A DNA stretch of 64,000 bases from Methanobrevibacter sp. V74. Lineage in GTDB: Archaea; Methanobacteriota; Methanobacteria; Methanobacteriales; Methanobacteriaceae. The position numbers were made by a program, and so were the translations under genes. Shown here piece by piece: positions 9,066-18,303 of the stretch; positions within the stretch are counted from its first letter, which is position 1; every line of letters begins with the position of its first letter. The DNA lies in contig NZ_CAUJAN010000002.1 of assembly GCF_963082495.1 (NCBI RefSeq), positions 1-64,000 on the forward strand, in the 5' to 3' direction. Below the pieces are notes generated by a model. That model searched no databases and was not told the origin of the DNA. It saw nothing but the letters and a program-made list of their open reading frames with translations.

Positions 9066-10634
9066 ATGACTACTGCAAGTGATAAATATAATCTTAAATA
9101 CAAAGGTTTAAAATTAGAAAAAGAAGACCAAATAAAAGCAATTGATTTTTACAAAAGTCTTTTAAACCATGAATATTTCACAAATGATTATTATCCTTAT
9201 CGTAGACTGGTTATGATTTATAAAAAAACTAAAAGATTTGATAAAAAAACAGAAATTATTAAATCCTTTTTTAAAAGTGAAATTTACTGTAATAACCACC
9301 AATTTTTATGGTTTAAAAATAAATTAAAATCCCTTTCAAAGAAAAATTACATTTCAGAATCTGAAATTAGCTCACTTGTCGAATATTTTAATCAAAATTC
9401 ACTTCCAAATAAATATAAGTCAAATACTCCTCTTCCAATAGCTGATAGAATCAAAAAATCCAATGGCAAAATCGTTGTTGAAAGTGAAGAAAAATATGAT
9501 GAACAGCAAAAACAATATGAATACGAGGAAGTTTGCAGCCAATTAAACAGAGAAGGAAAATATGAAGAATACATTGCTCTTTTAAATCATATGATTGAGG
9601 ATTTAGGTTATAATCGTTATCGTTATTTCCAAAAGTTATGCATTGCATATCACAGACTGGGAGATTATGATAATGAATTACTAGTTATTGAAAAATACAA
9701 TAACGGCAGGTCAACAAAAACTAAAGTTAGTGATGAATGGTTTTTAAACAGATTGAAAACCGTTGAAAAAGTTGAAAGAAAAACAAAAAATGATTTAAGC
9801 GAAAAATCATATTATGAAATTCCATTTAGCGAAAATGATTTAGATCTTAGCAAAACTCCAATTTATGAATATGATGATAATTTAGATGAATTTGAGAATT
9901 TGAAAAGGAAAAATTACCTAATACAATATGGTAATGCTTTAATTTATAATAAACAATACAATAATGCAATACTGTACTTTAAATATCTGTCAAACAACAC
10001 CTATTTTTCAAATGACTGGTATCCTTATCGGCAATTAACTATTCTTTATGATAAAACTAAAGATTACTCCGGAAATCTTGTAAATATTAAAAAATTGCTA
10101 CACAGCAAAATATATTTAAATCAGTACCAATTCATATGGTTTACAGAAAAAATAAGGCAACTGATGGAAAAGACAAACATAAGCGAATATAAAATTAAAG
10201 AATGGCTTGAATACTATGAAATTCATGGAAGGTTAAAAGAAAAAAAATTAAATAAGTTTTTAGCGGACAAATTTAAAAAAGACAAAGATTCAATTTTTAT
10301 TTTGAATGATGAGGAGTTCAATTTTATCCAAGAAAAATATGCTCTTGAGGAAATTGGAAAAGTTTATGAGAGAGTGGGTAATTTCAAGCTTGCTATTAAT
10401 CATTATACCGAAATCATCAATGCAAAAAAGTTTAATTTTTATCAGTTTTATCAACATTTATGTTTTTGTTTAGAGAGAATAAATGATTATGATCGTGAAT
10501 TAAAAGTAATAAAATCATATTATGCAACACCTCCAATAAATACAACTGAAAATAGTAATGATTGGTTTGAAAAACGATTGAAAATGGTCAATCATAAATT
10601 AAATACAAACTATAACGTCAGTGATTTGAAATAG
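9066..10634 (+). CDS. Protein of duplicated TPR-like units, function unknown
   Basis: I do not recognise a characterised function. The 522 residues are two halves of the same two-unit design. Unit A (about 37-90) reads YFTNDYYPYRRL then KTKRF and HQFLWF, and recurs at about 309-365 as YFSNDWYPYRQL, KTKDY and YQFIWF. Unit B (about 190-240) reads YRYFQKLCIAYHRLGDYDNE and recurs near 455-505 as FYQFYQHLCFCLERINDYDRE. The units are amphipathic helices spaced like tetratricopeptide repeats, which suggests a protein-binding scaffold. There is no signal peptide, membrane span or catalytic motif. AAGTGAAA precedes the ATG. It stands alone between mobile elements, with unusually lysine- and asparagine-rich codons, so transfer or lineage-specific expansion is plausible. 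Confidence 0.75.
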   Translation: MTTASDKYNLKYKGLKLEKEDQIKAIDFYKSLLNHEYFTNDYYPYRRLVMIYKKTKRFDKKTEIIKSFFKSEIYCNNHQFLWFKNKLKSLSKKNYISESEISSLVEYFNQNSLPNKYKSNTPLPIADRIKKSNGKIVVESEEKYDEQQKQYEYEEVCSQLNREGKYEEYIALLNHMIEDLGYNRYRYFQKLCIAYHRLGDYDNELLVIEKYNNGRSTKTKVSDEWFLNRLKTVEKVERKTKNDLSEKSYYEIPFSENDLDLSKTPIYEYDDNLDEFENLKRKNYLIQYGNALIYNKQYNNAILYFKYLSNNTYFSNDWYPYRQLTILYDKTKDYSGNLVNIKKLLHSKIYLNQYQFIWFTEKIRQLMEKTNISEYKIKEWLEYYEIHGRLKEKKLNKFLADKFKKDKDSIFILNDEEFNFIQEKYALEEIGKVYERVGNFKLAINHYTEIINAKKFNFYQFYQHLCFCLERINDYDRELKVIKSYYATPPINTTENSNDWFEKRLKMVNHKLNTNYNVSDLK

Positions 10635-11497
10635 CCCCAGCATTATTTCACTTGGAGATTGCCCACAGATCGTTTAAAGTTGATTTCATTTTAAATAAAA
10701 CTAGCTTAGATGAAAAGTAGTAACCTAGCTTAAAGTAAAAACTTTAAACTAGATACTAAGAGAAATTATTCTCCAATGAAAAAAAATTTAGTATTAAAAT
10801 ATCACCCAGCACAAGCAGTTAAGCTTAAATCAAATGATACTATTGCCCTCAAATGATTAGCATAGTAAAGCTGACAAGCAGTTAAACTTAAACCAAATGA
10901 TACTCCATTTTTTAATACAACAAATTTTTCCACACCAATAATTTATAAAAAGATGATATTTAATTTTAACAACTTTTGAAAACGTGTTTGCCCCTAAAGT
11001 AAGTTGCAAAAACACTTAATACCATCAAAAGATAAATTGAGAGATGATTTTAGAAAAACACTTGATTCACTCAAAACTAGCCATCATCCAGCATAAACAA
11101 TTAAGTTTAAACCAGAATAATATCCCCACTAATTTTAAAAAAACCCGAATGTTTTTCCTAATTAATATTATATAAACTAATAGTATATAAACATGAAAGC
11201 TAAATTTTATAAAAACCAATTAAAATTGATGAATAATATTCATTAATCACTAGCTGTAAAAACCTTAGGATGCTAATTATCGGAAAGTCAAGACAATCAT
11301 GTTTACTTTTAAATTCACTTGAAAATGTTAAATCCAAATTTTCACCCTGCCCTACATTTACAAGGTGCATTTGGACAATGACCTGATTTAAAAAAATAAA
11401 TACTATGCTTTTTGAGCATTGGAAATAATTTAAATTATCCTAAATACTTTTTAAGTTCACCACAACAAAATGGCATGTTTGACTATCACAATACTAT
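10635..11497. other. Gene-poor stretch with degenerate repeats
   Basis: These 863 bases carry no convincing gene on either strand. They contain the two 31-base repeats listed separately, a weaker third copy at 11093-11124, and a possible 25-codon minus-strand frame at 11342-11419 whose end reads SGHCPNAPCKCRAG, without a ribosome site. No transposase coding sequence or terminal repeats were seen. Confidence 0.6.
10811..10904. repeat. Two 31-base direct repeats 32 bases apart, CRISPR-like spacing
   Basis: Copy 1 (10811-10841) begins ACAAGCAGTTAAGCTTAAAT and copy 2 (10874-10904) begins ACAAGCAGTTAAACTTAAAC. Both end CAAATGATACT, and 29 of 31 bases agree. The 32 bases between them are unique. 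A third, weaker copy lies at 11093-11124, and there the similarity to copy 1 extends about ten bases to the left (ATCACCCAGC against ATCATCCAGC), which argues against a clean CRISPR boundary. The spacing is what one CRISPR unit would show, but two repeats cannot establish an array. Confidence 0.4.
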
Positions 11498-12054
11498 TTA
11501 ATCTATCCTTTCCCATTCATTGTCCCCCAAATGTTTCCATCTATGACCATCTGGAGCGTTGTGAACTTCACCTGTATATATCATTCGTTCATCTTGATAA
11601 CTGTAAAATGCTCCAGCATCATTATCAATAGAACGATTATTGCCTTGAATTTCAGTTTTATTAACAATTTTTCCAATATTGATTTTTTTAACAGTGGAAT
11701 TGCCTTTAAAGTAATCATTGCCAGCGTAATTCACTTTAATTATATATTCACCTTCATAATTATCAAGTTTAAAATTAGCCTTGCCCTTTTCATTTAGAGT
11801 TAGTGAATATTTTGAAGTCTTATTATCCATGTCCATTATGAATATATTTACAGTTTGATTTTGAATTGGATTTCCATTTAGGTCTGTAAGTTTAATTTTA
11901 ATTAAATCCCCTTCGTTAATTGGAAAATTAATTTTCATAGTTAATTTTGAATCCTCTTTGGCAATATCTGGTGATAAAGTAAGAATTCCAATAATTAATG
12001 CAATAATTATTACAATATTATTAAAATAACTACAATAATATAATCCTTATTCAT
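11498..12054 (-). pseudogene. Secreted Ig-like domain protein with frameshifted signal peptide
   Basis: The downstream frame (11938-11498) encodes a beta-rich domain like the bacterial Ig-like repeats of methanogen adhesins: LTDLNGNPIQNQTVNIFIMD, then a glycine-rich turn and KVNYAGNDYFKGNST. The C-terminal tail reads GHRWKHLGDNEWERID. Reading upstream in the same frame gives a hydrophobic stretch IVIIIALIIGILTLSPDIA without a start codon. A start ATG at 12054 (MNKDYIIVVILIIL) lies in another frame and stops near 12010. Joining the two by a one-base shift around 12010-12030 gives a normal signal peptide followed by the domain. Either the gene is dead, it restarts at 11938 as a cytoplasmic fragment, or the base call is wrong. 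The insertion sequence just upstream may have separated it from its promoter. Confidence 0.6.
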
Positions 12055-12090
12055 GGTAAACTATTTGTAAAAAGTCAGATATATAACTTA

Positions 12091-13504
12091 TAGGGTGCTA
12101 GATTTTTGAGTTGTAAATAACCTTCAGTTTGATATTATTTTTCTTATTTTCGTATATTTTTTTACTCAAATTTGTAGCCCACGATTTATAATTTTGTTAT
12201 ATTAAAAAACGGCATCAATTAATAATTAATTTTAAATATAATGAGCAACAAATATTTTATTAGTGAATTAACATGTTGCCTGGATTAAATTATACTAAAA
12301 GATGCCGTAAATTTAGATTGTTGGACAAAGTATTTATAAATATCGATGATAAAAAGAACAGACACATATTTAGTGAAAATGGAATAAAAAACATTAAAAT
12401 GATGATTACATGTATAAAAATCGTTTTTTTAAGTAAATTCTATAATTATCCAGTTTCTAGAGTAATATATGAGATTAACATTGATAAAAAACTAAAAAGG
12501 TTCTTAAAAATTGAGAATGAAGTGCCGAGTGAAGCACAGGTTTATGAATACTTGAGTCGTTATTCTCCTAATCAATACAATAATATTAGCAACAGCTTTT
12601 TCAAATTGTTCCTTAAGCTAAATAAGAATCGTAAAAGTGATTGGATTGTTGATGCAACTCCAGTAGCTTGTGATATTAATATTCTAAAGAAATACGTGAG
12701 TCCCGAACATCTTGAAAAATTAGATTTAGATATGGGTTTTTCAACCACTAAAGGCTATTATATAGGATTTAAAGTCACTTTAGTCTTAGAAAAAGATTCA
12801 TTATGCCCCATTTCTGTAATTATCCATTCTGGTGCGAAAAATGATAGTAAAATTTTTGATGAAGTTTTAGAAGAATTGAGTAGAAGGCGTTTACTCAAAA
12901 AAAGACAAGTAATTCTTTTTGATAAAGGGTATTACTCCATGGAAAACTATATTAACGCGATTAACAAGTATAACGTTGTTGCAGTCATATTTCCTCGCAT
13001 TTACTTCACTATTGAAAAAATGCTGGGATGCGCGAATGTCCACATCATTGGATATATTTTACGATGAAAATACTTTAGAAGAGAATAAAGAATTATTCCT
13101 CGAGTTAACAACAATATTATATGAAAAACTAGAAAATTGGAAGAAATTAAAACCAATAAGGGGCTTAATTGAAGATTTCTTCAAAGTATGCAAAGATGCA
13201 TTTGGATTAGGTGAATTCCACGCATATACTCAGAGTTCCATGAGAAGAAACATCTATCTATGCATATTATTATCAACACTAGTCATACAACAAGGCTTCG
13301 ACACAAAAACAAAACTACAACAATTGGCTGAAGGCAGAATAGATCTTGAACCAATTAAATCAAGAAAATCTAAAAAATCTAAGGAAAATAATAAAACAAA
13401 TGAAAATCAACAAGTGGGCGAAAAAACTGACGAACAAACAACACTCCTAACTAAAAAAGAAGTCCAATCCGAACTAGATTTATTTACATAAATCTAGCAC
13501 CCTA
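12091..13504 (+). mobile_element. Insertion sequence, 1414 bp, perfect 15-bp terminal repeats
   Basis: The ends are TAGGGTGCTAGATTT at 12091-12105 and its exact reverse complement at 13490-13504. Both are flanked by TATAACTTA (12082-12090 and 13505-13513), a 9-bp target duplication. The intact duplication and ends mean the insertion is recent. It encodes one DDE transposase of the DDE_Tnp_1 type on the plus strand, so it belongs with IS4/IS5-like elements. I cannot name the exact family. Confidence 0.92.
12273..13491 (+). pseudogene. DDE transposase (DDE_Tnp_1 type), one frameshift
   Basis: The first frame (12273-13067) holds the N-terminal domain and two catalytic aspartate contexts, WIVDATPVACDI (about 127-138) and ILFDKGYYSMENY. 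The C-terminal part continues in the +1 frame (through 13491) with PIRGLIEDFFKVCKDAFGLGEFHAYT, which supplies the catalytic glutamate, and a lysine-rich tail. The break lies between about 12980 and 13060, possibly at the A6 run near 13013-13018. With perfect terminal repeats still present, either the shift is very recent, it is an assembly error, or the element needs transposase in trans. Confidence 0.85.
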
Positions 13505-13558
13505 TATAACTTAGTAAAATCCAAACAAAAAAAAAACAGTTAAAATACGATAAATAAA

Positions 13559-13891
13559 ATGATTAATATGAGCAATTATCTGCGTTTAGCTGCATTTATT
13601 TCACTAATTTTAATTATACTAACATTAACAGCGTTTACTGATTTAGAAACCAATGCAATAATCTCAATTACTTTAGTAATGTTATTTTTAATAATATTTA
13701 CTTATATATTCAATGCAAATGGCTCAAAAACCTTGAAAGTCCTAATAATCCTATTTATTTTTAGTGGCCTTCCAATATTTCTTCTAGCATATCTGAAAAT
13801 ATCTTGGTTGATCTCACCAGCAGTTCTGTTTGTCGGAGCAATATCCATAATGATTATTATCAGACTTGATGAAGCTGAAATTATCCATTAA
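13559..13891 (+). CDS. Small membrane protein, four predicted spans, unknown
   Basis: No function is recognised. The 110 residues are almost entirely hydrophobic, with spans at roughly residues 8-26, 33-52, 58-76 and 81-101 separated by short polar turns, and a charged end RLDEAEIIH. The start may also be the ATG at 13568 (MSNYLRLAAF). It sits 46 bases beyond the insertion sequence target duplication and overlaps the end of the convergent TPR gene by 11 bases. Confidence 0.6.
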   Translation: MINMSNYLRLAAFISLILIILTLTAFTDLETNAIISITLVMLFLIIFTYIFNANGSKTLKVLIILFIFSGLPIFLLAYLKISWLISPAVLFVGAISIMIIIRLDEAEIIH

Positions 13892-14786
13892 TGGAAACTT
13901 CCCGTGCTTTAATTAATTTAAAATAAAATTCATCCTCTTTAAAATGATTTTGGCATAAAAAGTCACAAATAGCTAAAGATTGAGGGTAAAATCCTAAATC
14001 ATTTAATATTAAAACTTGTTTTAACATTTGCTTTTTAGTGATATCCAACTTAGCTTTGAACTTCTCGTTAACCTCCAATTCCAACTCATATTCACATAAG
14101 GCTTCGCCAAAAATAGCATAATCATTAAGTCCAACTTCCTGAGATTTTCTAAAACACCCCAATGCCTCCCCATAGTCCTTAAGTTTAAAAAGAGCATTCG
14201 CTTTTTTATTTAAAAGTTTATTTAATATTTTGTCTTTAAATTTGGACGGATTTGCTAATGCTTTATCATAGCTGACAATAGCCCTGGCAAATTCCCCTTT
14301 TGAAAAATACTCGTCACCAGCATAAATATTTAATTTCAACCTTGGAAAGTTATCTCTTTCATTATTGGCTTTTCTTAAAAGAGTCTTATAGTATTCAATG
14401 TCTTTTAGAGAGTCATCGGCGTTTATGGCTTTTCGGTAATATCTTAATGATTTTACAAAGTGTTTCTGATCTTTTAGGCAATATGACTTATTCAATAGAG
14501 CTTCTCCATATTCATCATCATAAAATATGACCTCATCAAACATGTCAATTGCTTTTAGATACTTTTGAGTTTTTAGATAAGTAATTCCCTGATCCAAAGT
14601 ATTCTTAATTTCAAGTTCCTTAGTTAAATGTTTAAGAATAAGATTTTGATTAATGTTTTCTTTATCTATTCTTTTGATAAATCCGTCACTTTGACTCATC
14701 CAGTTGGTGGTGATTCCGTTAAGATCAAATCTTATCTTATCATGCTGAACTTCAAATCTGAGTCCCTCTGGAATATTTGAAATCAT
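13881..14786 (-). CDS. Tetratricopeptide repeat protein
   Basis: The 301-residue protein has a unique N-terminal part (about 1-50) followed by TPR units. Examples are LDQGITYLKTQKYLKAIDMFDEVI, then GEALLNKSYCLKDQKHFVKSLRYYRKAI, and later YSKGEF-like units (YFSKGEFARAIVSYDKAL) up to about residue 230. Such scaffolds bind partner proteins in the cytoplasm. Its ATG overlaps the stop of the upstream zinc-ribbon gene by four bases, so the two are co-translated and probably act together. The process is unknown. Confidence 0.75.
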   Translation of the reverse strand: MISNIPEGLRFEVQHDKIRFDLNGITTNWMSQSDGFIKRIDKENINQNLILKHLTKELEIKNTLDQGITYLKTQKYLKAIDMFDEVIFYDDEYGEALLNKSYCLKDQKHFVKSLRYYRKAINADDSLKDIEYYKTLLRKANNERDNFPRLKLNIYAGDEYFSKGEFARAIVSYDKALANPSKFKDKILNKLLNKKANALFKLKDYGEALGCFRKSQEVGLNDYAIFGEALCEYELELEVNEKFKAKLDITKKQMLKQVLILNDLGFYPQSLAICDFLCQNHFKEDEFYFKLIKAREVSING

Positions 14787-15448
14787 GCCGGACCACCATT
14801 TATGGAGATTAATTTATCTTTATTTAGACAAGCTATCCTGCAGCCATCATACAGCATTAACCAAATGGATCTAATAAACCCTTCATCATTTAAGATTTGG
14901 CAATTTTCCATTTCCAAAGCATTGTAATTTGGTTTATCCAAGGAATCCTGTAAAAATTGATTATTAATATCTATTTCACTTGATTTGACAATGGCATCAA
15001 AATTTCTAAATACCTGTGATTTAATGTCATGTATGATATTTTGATAATCAAGGATATTGAAGCTGAATTGATTAATCTTTAAGATATTGTCATCACCCAA
15101 TAGCTCATCAAAAGTAGAATACTTATTTTCACCTTTAAAAACAAATTGCGAATATGATTTGACCTCACAAACTTCAATTACCTCCGAGAGGTTTTTCAAA
15201 TGAACCAGACAGTCCATACATACATTTTCATCATCTTTAAACTTACATCCACATTCAGGACAATATTTAGTTAAATTAGCCCCGCATTTTTCATGACAAC
15301 TAATCGGCTCATAAAACTCAAGGGGTTCCATCTCATAAGCCAGAATATGTTTGGGATGTAAAATCTCATTTATCAAAAGTATTCTTTCCCTATCATCAAC
15401 TCTGCAATTACTTAACTCATTTAGTTTTAACACACAATCCACTTCCAA
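14783..15448 (-). CDS. Zinc-ribbon protein, unknown
   Basis: The 221-residue product has a cysteine cluster near residues 50-80. SCHEKCGANLTKYCPECGC is followed by VCMDC, giving a zinc-ribbon-like pair. The rest has no motif I recognise. The first codon is TTG (15448), and a GTG at 15433 is an alternative. It is the first gene of a two-gene unit with the TPR protein, divergent from mtxX. Confidence 0.65.
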   Translation of the reverse strand: MEVDCVLKLNELSNCRVDDRERILLINEILHPKHILAYEMEPLEFYEPISCHEKCGANLTKYCPECGCKFKDDENVCMDCLVHLKNLSEVIEVCEVKSYSQFVFKGENKYSTFDELLGDDNILKINQFSFNILDYQNIIHDIKSQVFRNFDAIVKSSEIDINNQFLQDSLDKPNYNALEMENCQILNDEGFIRSIWLMLYDGCRIACLNKDKLISINGGPA

Positions 15449-15556
15449 ATTTCACAGATTACTAATTACTATTTACTTAATTATTTAAAAATTTTTCACA
15501 AAATATGCTTTAATTAGAAAACTTTAATTTATATTAAAATACAAACAATTAAATTA

Positions 15557-16270
15557 ATGAAAACAATAGCTATTGGTGTTGGTGAAAATGAAAATATAAT
15601 ACAGGCATGTCATATTTTCAAAGAAAAACACCCAAAAACGGACATAAAACTAATTTATAAGGATGAAGATTTGGTAAAATCAGTGCTTGATGACAATATT
15701 GCTGCTGTTGTACGTGGTTCACTTCCAGCATCCAACATCATACAAGAGCTCAAAGAATACTACCCGAATTTATCAAGAGCAACCTATGTTAACGGAGAGA
15801 AATATGAATTTTTATTGTCTCCAGTTGGGATTGATGAGGGCAAAAATGTAGATGAAAGATTTGATATTGCCCTAAACTGCGTTGATTTTCTTAAGAAATT
15901 TGGCAAAGATCCTAAAATCGCAATTCTCGCTGAAGGAAGAGATGATGATTTTGGAAGGGGAAGTGAAGTGTCTAACTCAATTGCCGACAGCAAAAAATTA
16001 ACAAAACTCATCGAGGAAAATACTGATGAAAATGTTAAAAATTACTTTATTCTAATAGAAAAAGCAATACAGGACAAATCAAATATTATTATTGCTCCAA
16101 ATGGCAGAGTTGGAAATATAATATTTAGAACATTAGTTTTGCTTAATTCCTGGCCAAGTTATGGAGCTATAACTTTTGGCATTGATAGGATATACATAGA
16201 CACAAGTCGAGACCAAAGTATAGAAGGTTATGTCCGTAGTTTAACCTTAGCTGATGATTTATCTAAATAA
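15557..16270 (+). CDS. mtxX: Methanogenesis marker protein 4, MtxX
   Basis: MtxX is found across methanogens and resembles phosphate acyltransferases. Its name comes from methyltransferase operons, but its reaction is not established. The 237 residues start [17 protein letters not shown] and include [12 protein letters not shown] (about 54-65) and the central [18 protein letters not shown] (about 128-145), which mark the family. The gene opens the plus-strand group mtxX-uppS-tatD with ten-base spacing to uppS. No ribosome site is seen before its ATG. A TATA-like TTTATATT lies near 15529-15536, so it may be nearly leaderless. Confidence 0.88.
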   Translation: MKTIAIGVGENENIIQACHIFKEKHPKTDIKLIYKDEDLVKSVLDDNIAAVVRGSLPASNIIQELKEYYPNLSRATYVNGEKYEFLLSPVGIDEGKNVDERFDIALNCVDFLKKFGKDPKIAILAEGRDDDFGRGSEVSNSIADSKKLTKLIEENTDENVKNYFILIEKAIQDKSNIIIAPNGRVGNIIFRTLVLLNSWPSYGAITFGIDRIYIDTSRDQSIEGYVRSLTLADDLSK

Positions 16271-16280
16271 GGGGATTGAA

Positions 16281-17045
16281 ATGGAAGAGAACATACTTTA
16301 TAGAATATATGAATGGTACATTACCCGCGGTCTAGACCCCAATAAAATGCCAAAACATGTTGCTATAATCATGGATGGAAACAGAAGATATTCCAAACTA
16401 CAGGGGAATATAGATGTTGTTAAAGGACATGAAATCGGAGTAGATACCTTAGAGAAAGTTCTGGATTGGAGCATTGAACTTGGAATTGAAATAATCACCG
16501 TTTATGCATTTTCAACAGAGAATTTTAACAGACCTCAACATGAAGTTGAGGGGCTGATGAAATTATTCATCACTAACTTCAAAAGATTGGTTAATCATGA
16601 AAAAATACATAAAAATGAAGTTAAGGTAAAAGTTGTTGGAAGAACCGAGTTGATTCCTGAAAGTGTAAGGGAGGCAATTGAAGAAGCTGAAGATGCAACA
16701 GCACATTATGATAAAAGATTATTTAATATAGCTATTGGTTATGATGGACGTTTGGAAATCATAGACTCTTTTAAAAAGATTATTGCTGATGTACAGGCAG
16801 GCAAAATCACAATTGATGATGTTGATGAGGAGCTTGTAAGTGAAAACCTCTACACTGGCGGACTAGCAGATCCAAACCTCATAATACGTACCAGCGGCGA
16901 GGAACGTTTAAGCGGATTTTTACTTTGGCAATCATCATACTCTGAGTTATACTTCTGTGAAACCCTATGGCCTGAACTTAGAAAAGTCGATTTTATAAGG
17001 GCAATAAGATCATATCAAGCAAGAGACAGGAGATTTGGAGTGTAA
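16281..17045 (+). CDS. uppS: Isoprenyl (cis-polyprenyl) diphosphate synthase UppS
   Basis: This enzyme adds isopentenyl units in cis to make the long polyprenyl diphosphate that carries sugars and cell-wall precursors across the membrane. The start at 16281 is preferred because GGGG precedes it by about six bases, whereas an upstream ATG at 16254 lies inside mtxX. The conserved [12 protein letters not shown] (catalytic Asp at 32) and [13 protein letters not shown] are present, as are the C-terminal [21 protein letters not shown] and the [11 protein letters not shown] end. The 254-residue length is normal. It overlaps nothing and is followed at once by tatD. Confidence 0.94.
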   Translation: MEENILYRIYEWYITRGLDPNKMPKHVAIIMDGNRRYSKLQGNIDVVKGHEIGVDTLEKVLDWSIELGIEIITVYAFSTENFNRPQHEVEGLMKLFITNFKRLVNHEKIHKNEVKVKVVGRTELIPESVREAIEEAEDATAHYDKRLFNIAIGYDGRLEIIDSFKKIIADVQAGKITIDDVDEELVSENLYTGGLADPNLIIRTSGEERLSGFLLWQSSYSELYFCETLWPELRKVDFIRAIRSYQARDRRFGV

Positions 17046-17046
17046 T

Positions 17047-17808
17047 ATGATCGATACACATTGCCATATTGATTTTGAAGACTTTGACAGCGACCGCGAG
17101 GAAGTTATCCAAAGAGCCAAAGATAATCTAGACCATGTAATCGTTTCAGGATATAGTAATGATAGCAACATAAAGGTATTGAAACTTTCAAAAGACAATG
17201 AAGGTTTTATTTACCCTACTTTTGGTTTTCACCCAGTTAGTTCACAGAATGCAACACAAGAAGATATCAAAATAGCTCATGAAAATGTTAGAAAATATAT
17301 TGATGATATTGTGGCTATTGGCGAGGTAGGAATGGATTATTTCTATGTTAGCGATAAGGATCTGCGTGAAAGACAGGAGGAAATCTTTAGAGGTTTTTTA
17401 GACCTTGCCAATGAATATAAAGTTCCAATTGTAATGCATGTAAGAGACTGTGAGAAAAAGGCGGTGAACATCATTGAAGATTATGAAAACATTCCCTATT
17501 TTGTATTCCATTGCTATGGTGGAAGTTTAAAAACAGCGAAAAGAATAATGAATCGTGGAGATTCCTATATGAGCTTTTCTACAATGTTATGTTACTCAAA
17601 ACATCATCAGGACTTAATTGAAAAAATAGATTTGAACTATGTTTTAACTGAAACCGATAGCCCATATCTCGCAATGCGAAAAGAAGATAGGAATGAACCT
17701 ATAAATGTCATGAAAGCGGTTCATAAAATTGCTGAGATAAAAAATATGGATGTTGCAAGTGTTGATGAGATAACCACCAACAATGCACGTAAAATTTTTA
17801 AAATTTAA
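17047..17808 (+). CDS. tatD: TatD family metal-dependent hydrolase
   Basis: TatD proteins are TIM-barrel hydrolases acting as 3'-5' nucleases in DNA quality control. From the start at 17047, with GGAG just upstream inside the uppS end, the metal ligands are clear: THCHID (His5, His7), GEVGMDYFY, HVRDCE, HCYGG and ETDSPYL. The 253 residues fit the family. An earlier frame start at 17035 lies inside uppS. Its stop overlaps the convergent gene by four bases. Confidence 0.88.
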   Translation: MIDTHCHIDFEDFDSDREEVIQRAKDNLDHVIVSGYSNDSNIKVLKLSKDNEGFIYPTFGFHPVSSQNATQEDIKIAHENVRKYIDDIVAIGEVGMDYFYVSDKDLRERQEEIFRGFLDLANEYKVPIVMHVRDCEKKAVNIIEDYENIPYFVFHCYGGSLKTAKRIMNRGDSYMSFSTMLCYSKHHQDLIEKIDLNYVLTETDSPYLAMRKEDRNEPINVMKAVHKIAEIKNMDVASVDEITTNNARKIFKI

Positions 17809-18173
17809 AAATTAATTGTGAAGTTTAAATTGATTAATACTTCATTATTTTCACTTACAGCTTCAATTTCCAATTCGAAGTCTGTTAAGTCATTCTTTAC
17901 AAGATTAATTAAATGATAATCAAGAAGCGAATCATTTAAGTATATAATAAATTGATTTCTCTCAATCCTTACACTTCTACGGCAGAACAGCTTAAAAGCA
18001 TAGAAGTATAATTCCAGTCTGAAAATTAAATCTTTCCTACCCCCCTCACCTTCAATAAAGAATTTCCTCAAGTCTTCTTGCAGGATTTTTCCTTCATCGC
18101 CAACATCTACTTTAAATGTTTCCATTTCGGCCAAATCATCCATCAATTGTTGTTTTTCTTCATCCCCATACAT
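17805..18173 (-). CDS. Conserved acidic protein, unknown
   Basis: The 122-residue product is acidic and soluble, with a helical N-terminal half (EEKQQLMDDLAEMETFKVDV) and a beta-rich end (FELEIEAVSENNEVLINLNFTINF). I do not recognise the family. No membrane segment or cysteine pair is present. It stands alone on the minus strand, tail to tail with tatD. Confidence 0.55.
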   Translation of the reverse strand: MYGDEEKQQLMDDLAEMETFKVDVGDEGKILQEDLRKFFIEGEGGRKDLIFRLELYFYAFKLFCRRSVRIERNQFIIYLNDSLLDYHLINLVKNDLTDFELEIEAVSENNEVLINLNFTINF

Positions 18174-18303
18174 AAAATCACTAATTTAAAGTTTAATTTT
18201 AAAATATTATATGAATTAGGTAAAAATGTTATTTTAATATGCTAATTCTATAGATTCGACAATTTTCTTACCTTTTTCAAATGACATGAAATAAGTTATA
18301 TTT

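Noticed and set aside
18174-18303. A 17-codon minus-strand frame (MSFEKGKKIVESIELAY).
   Set aside because: Too short and without a ribosome site; may be chance.
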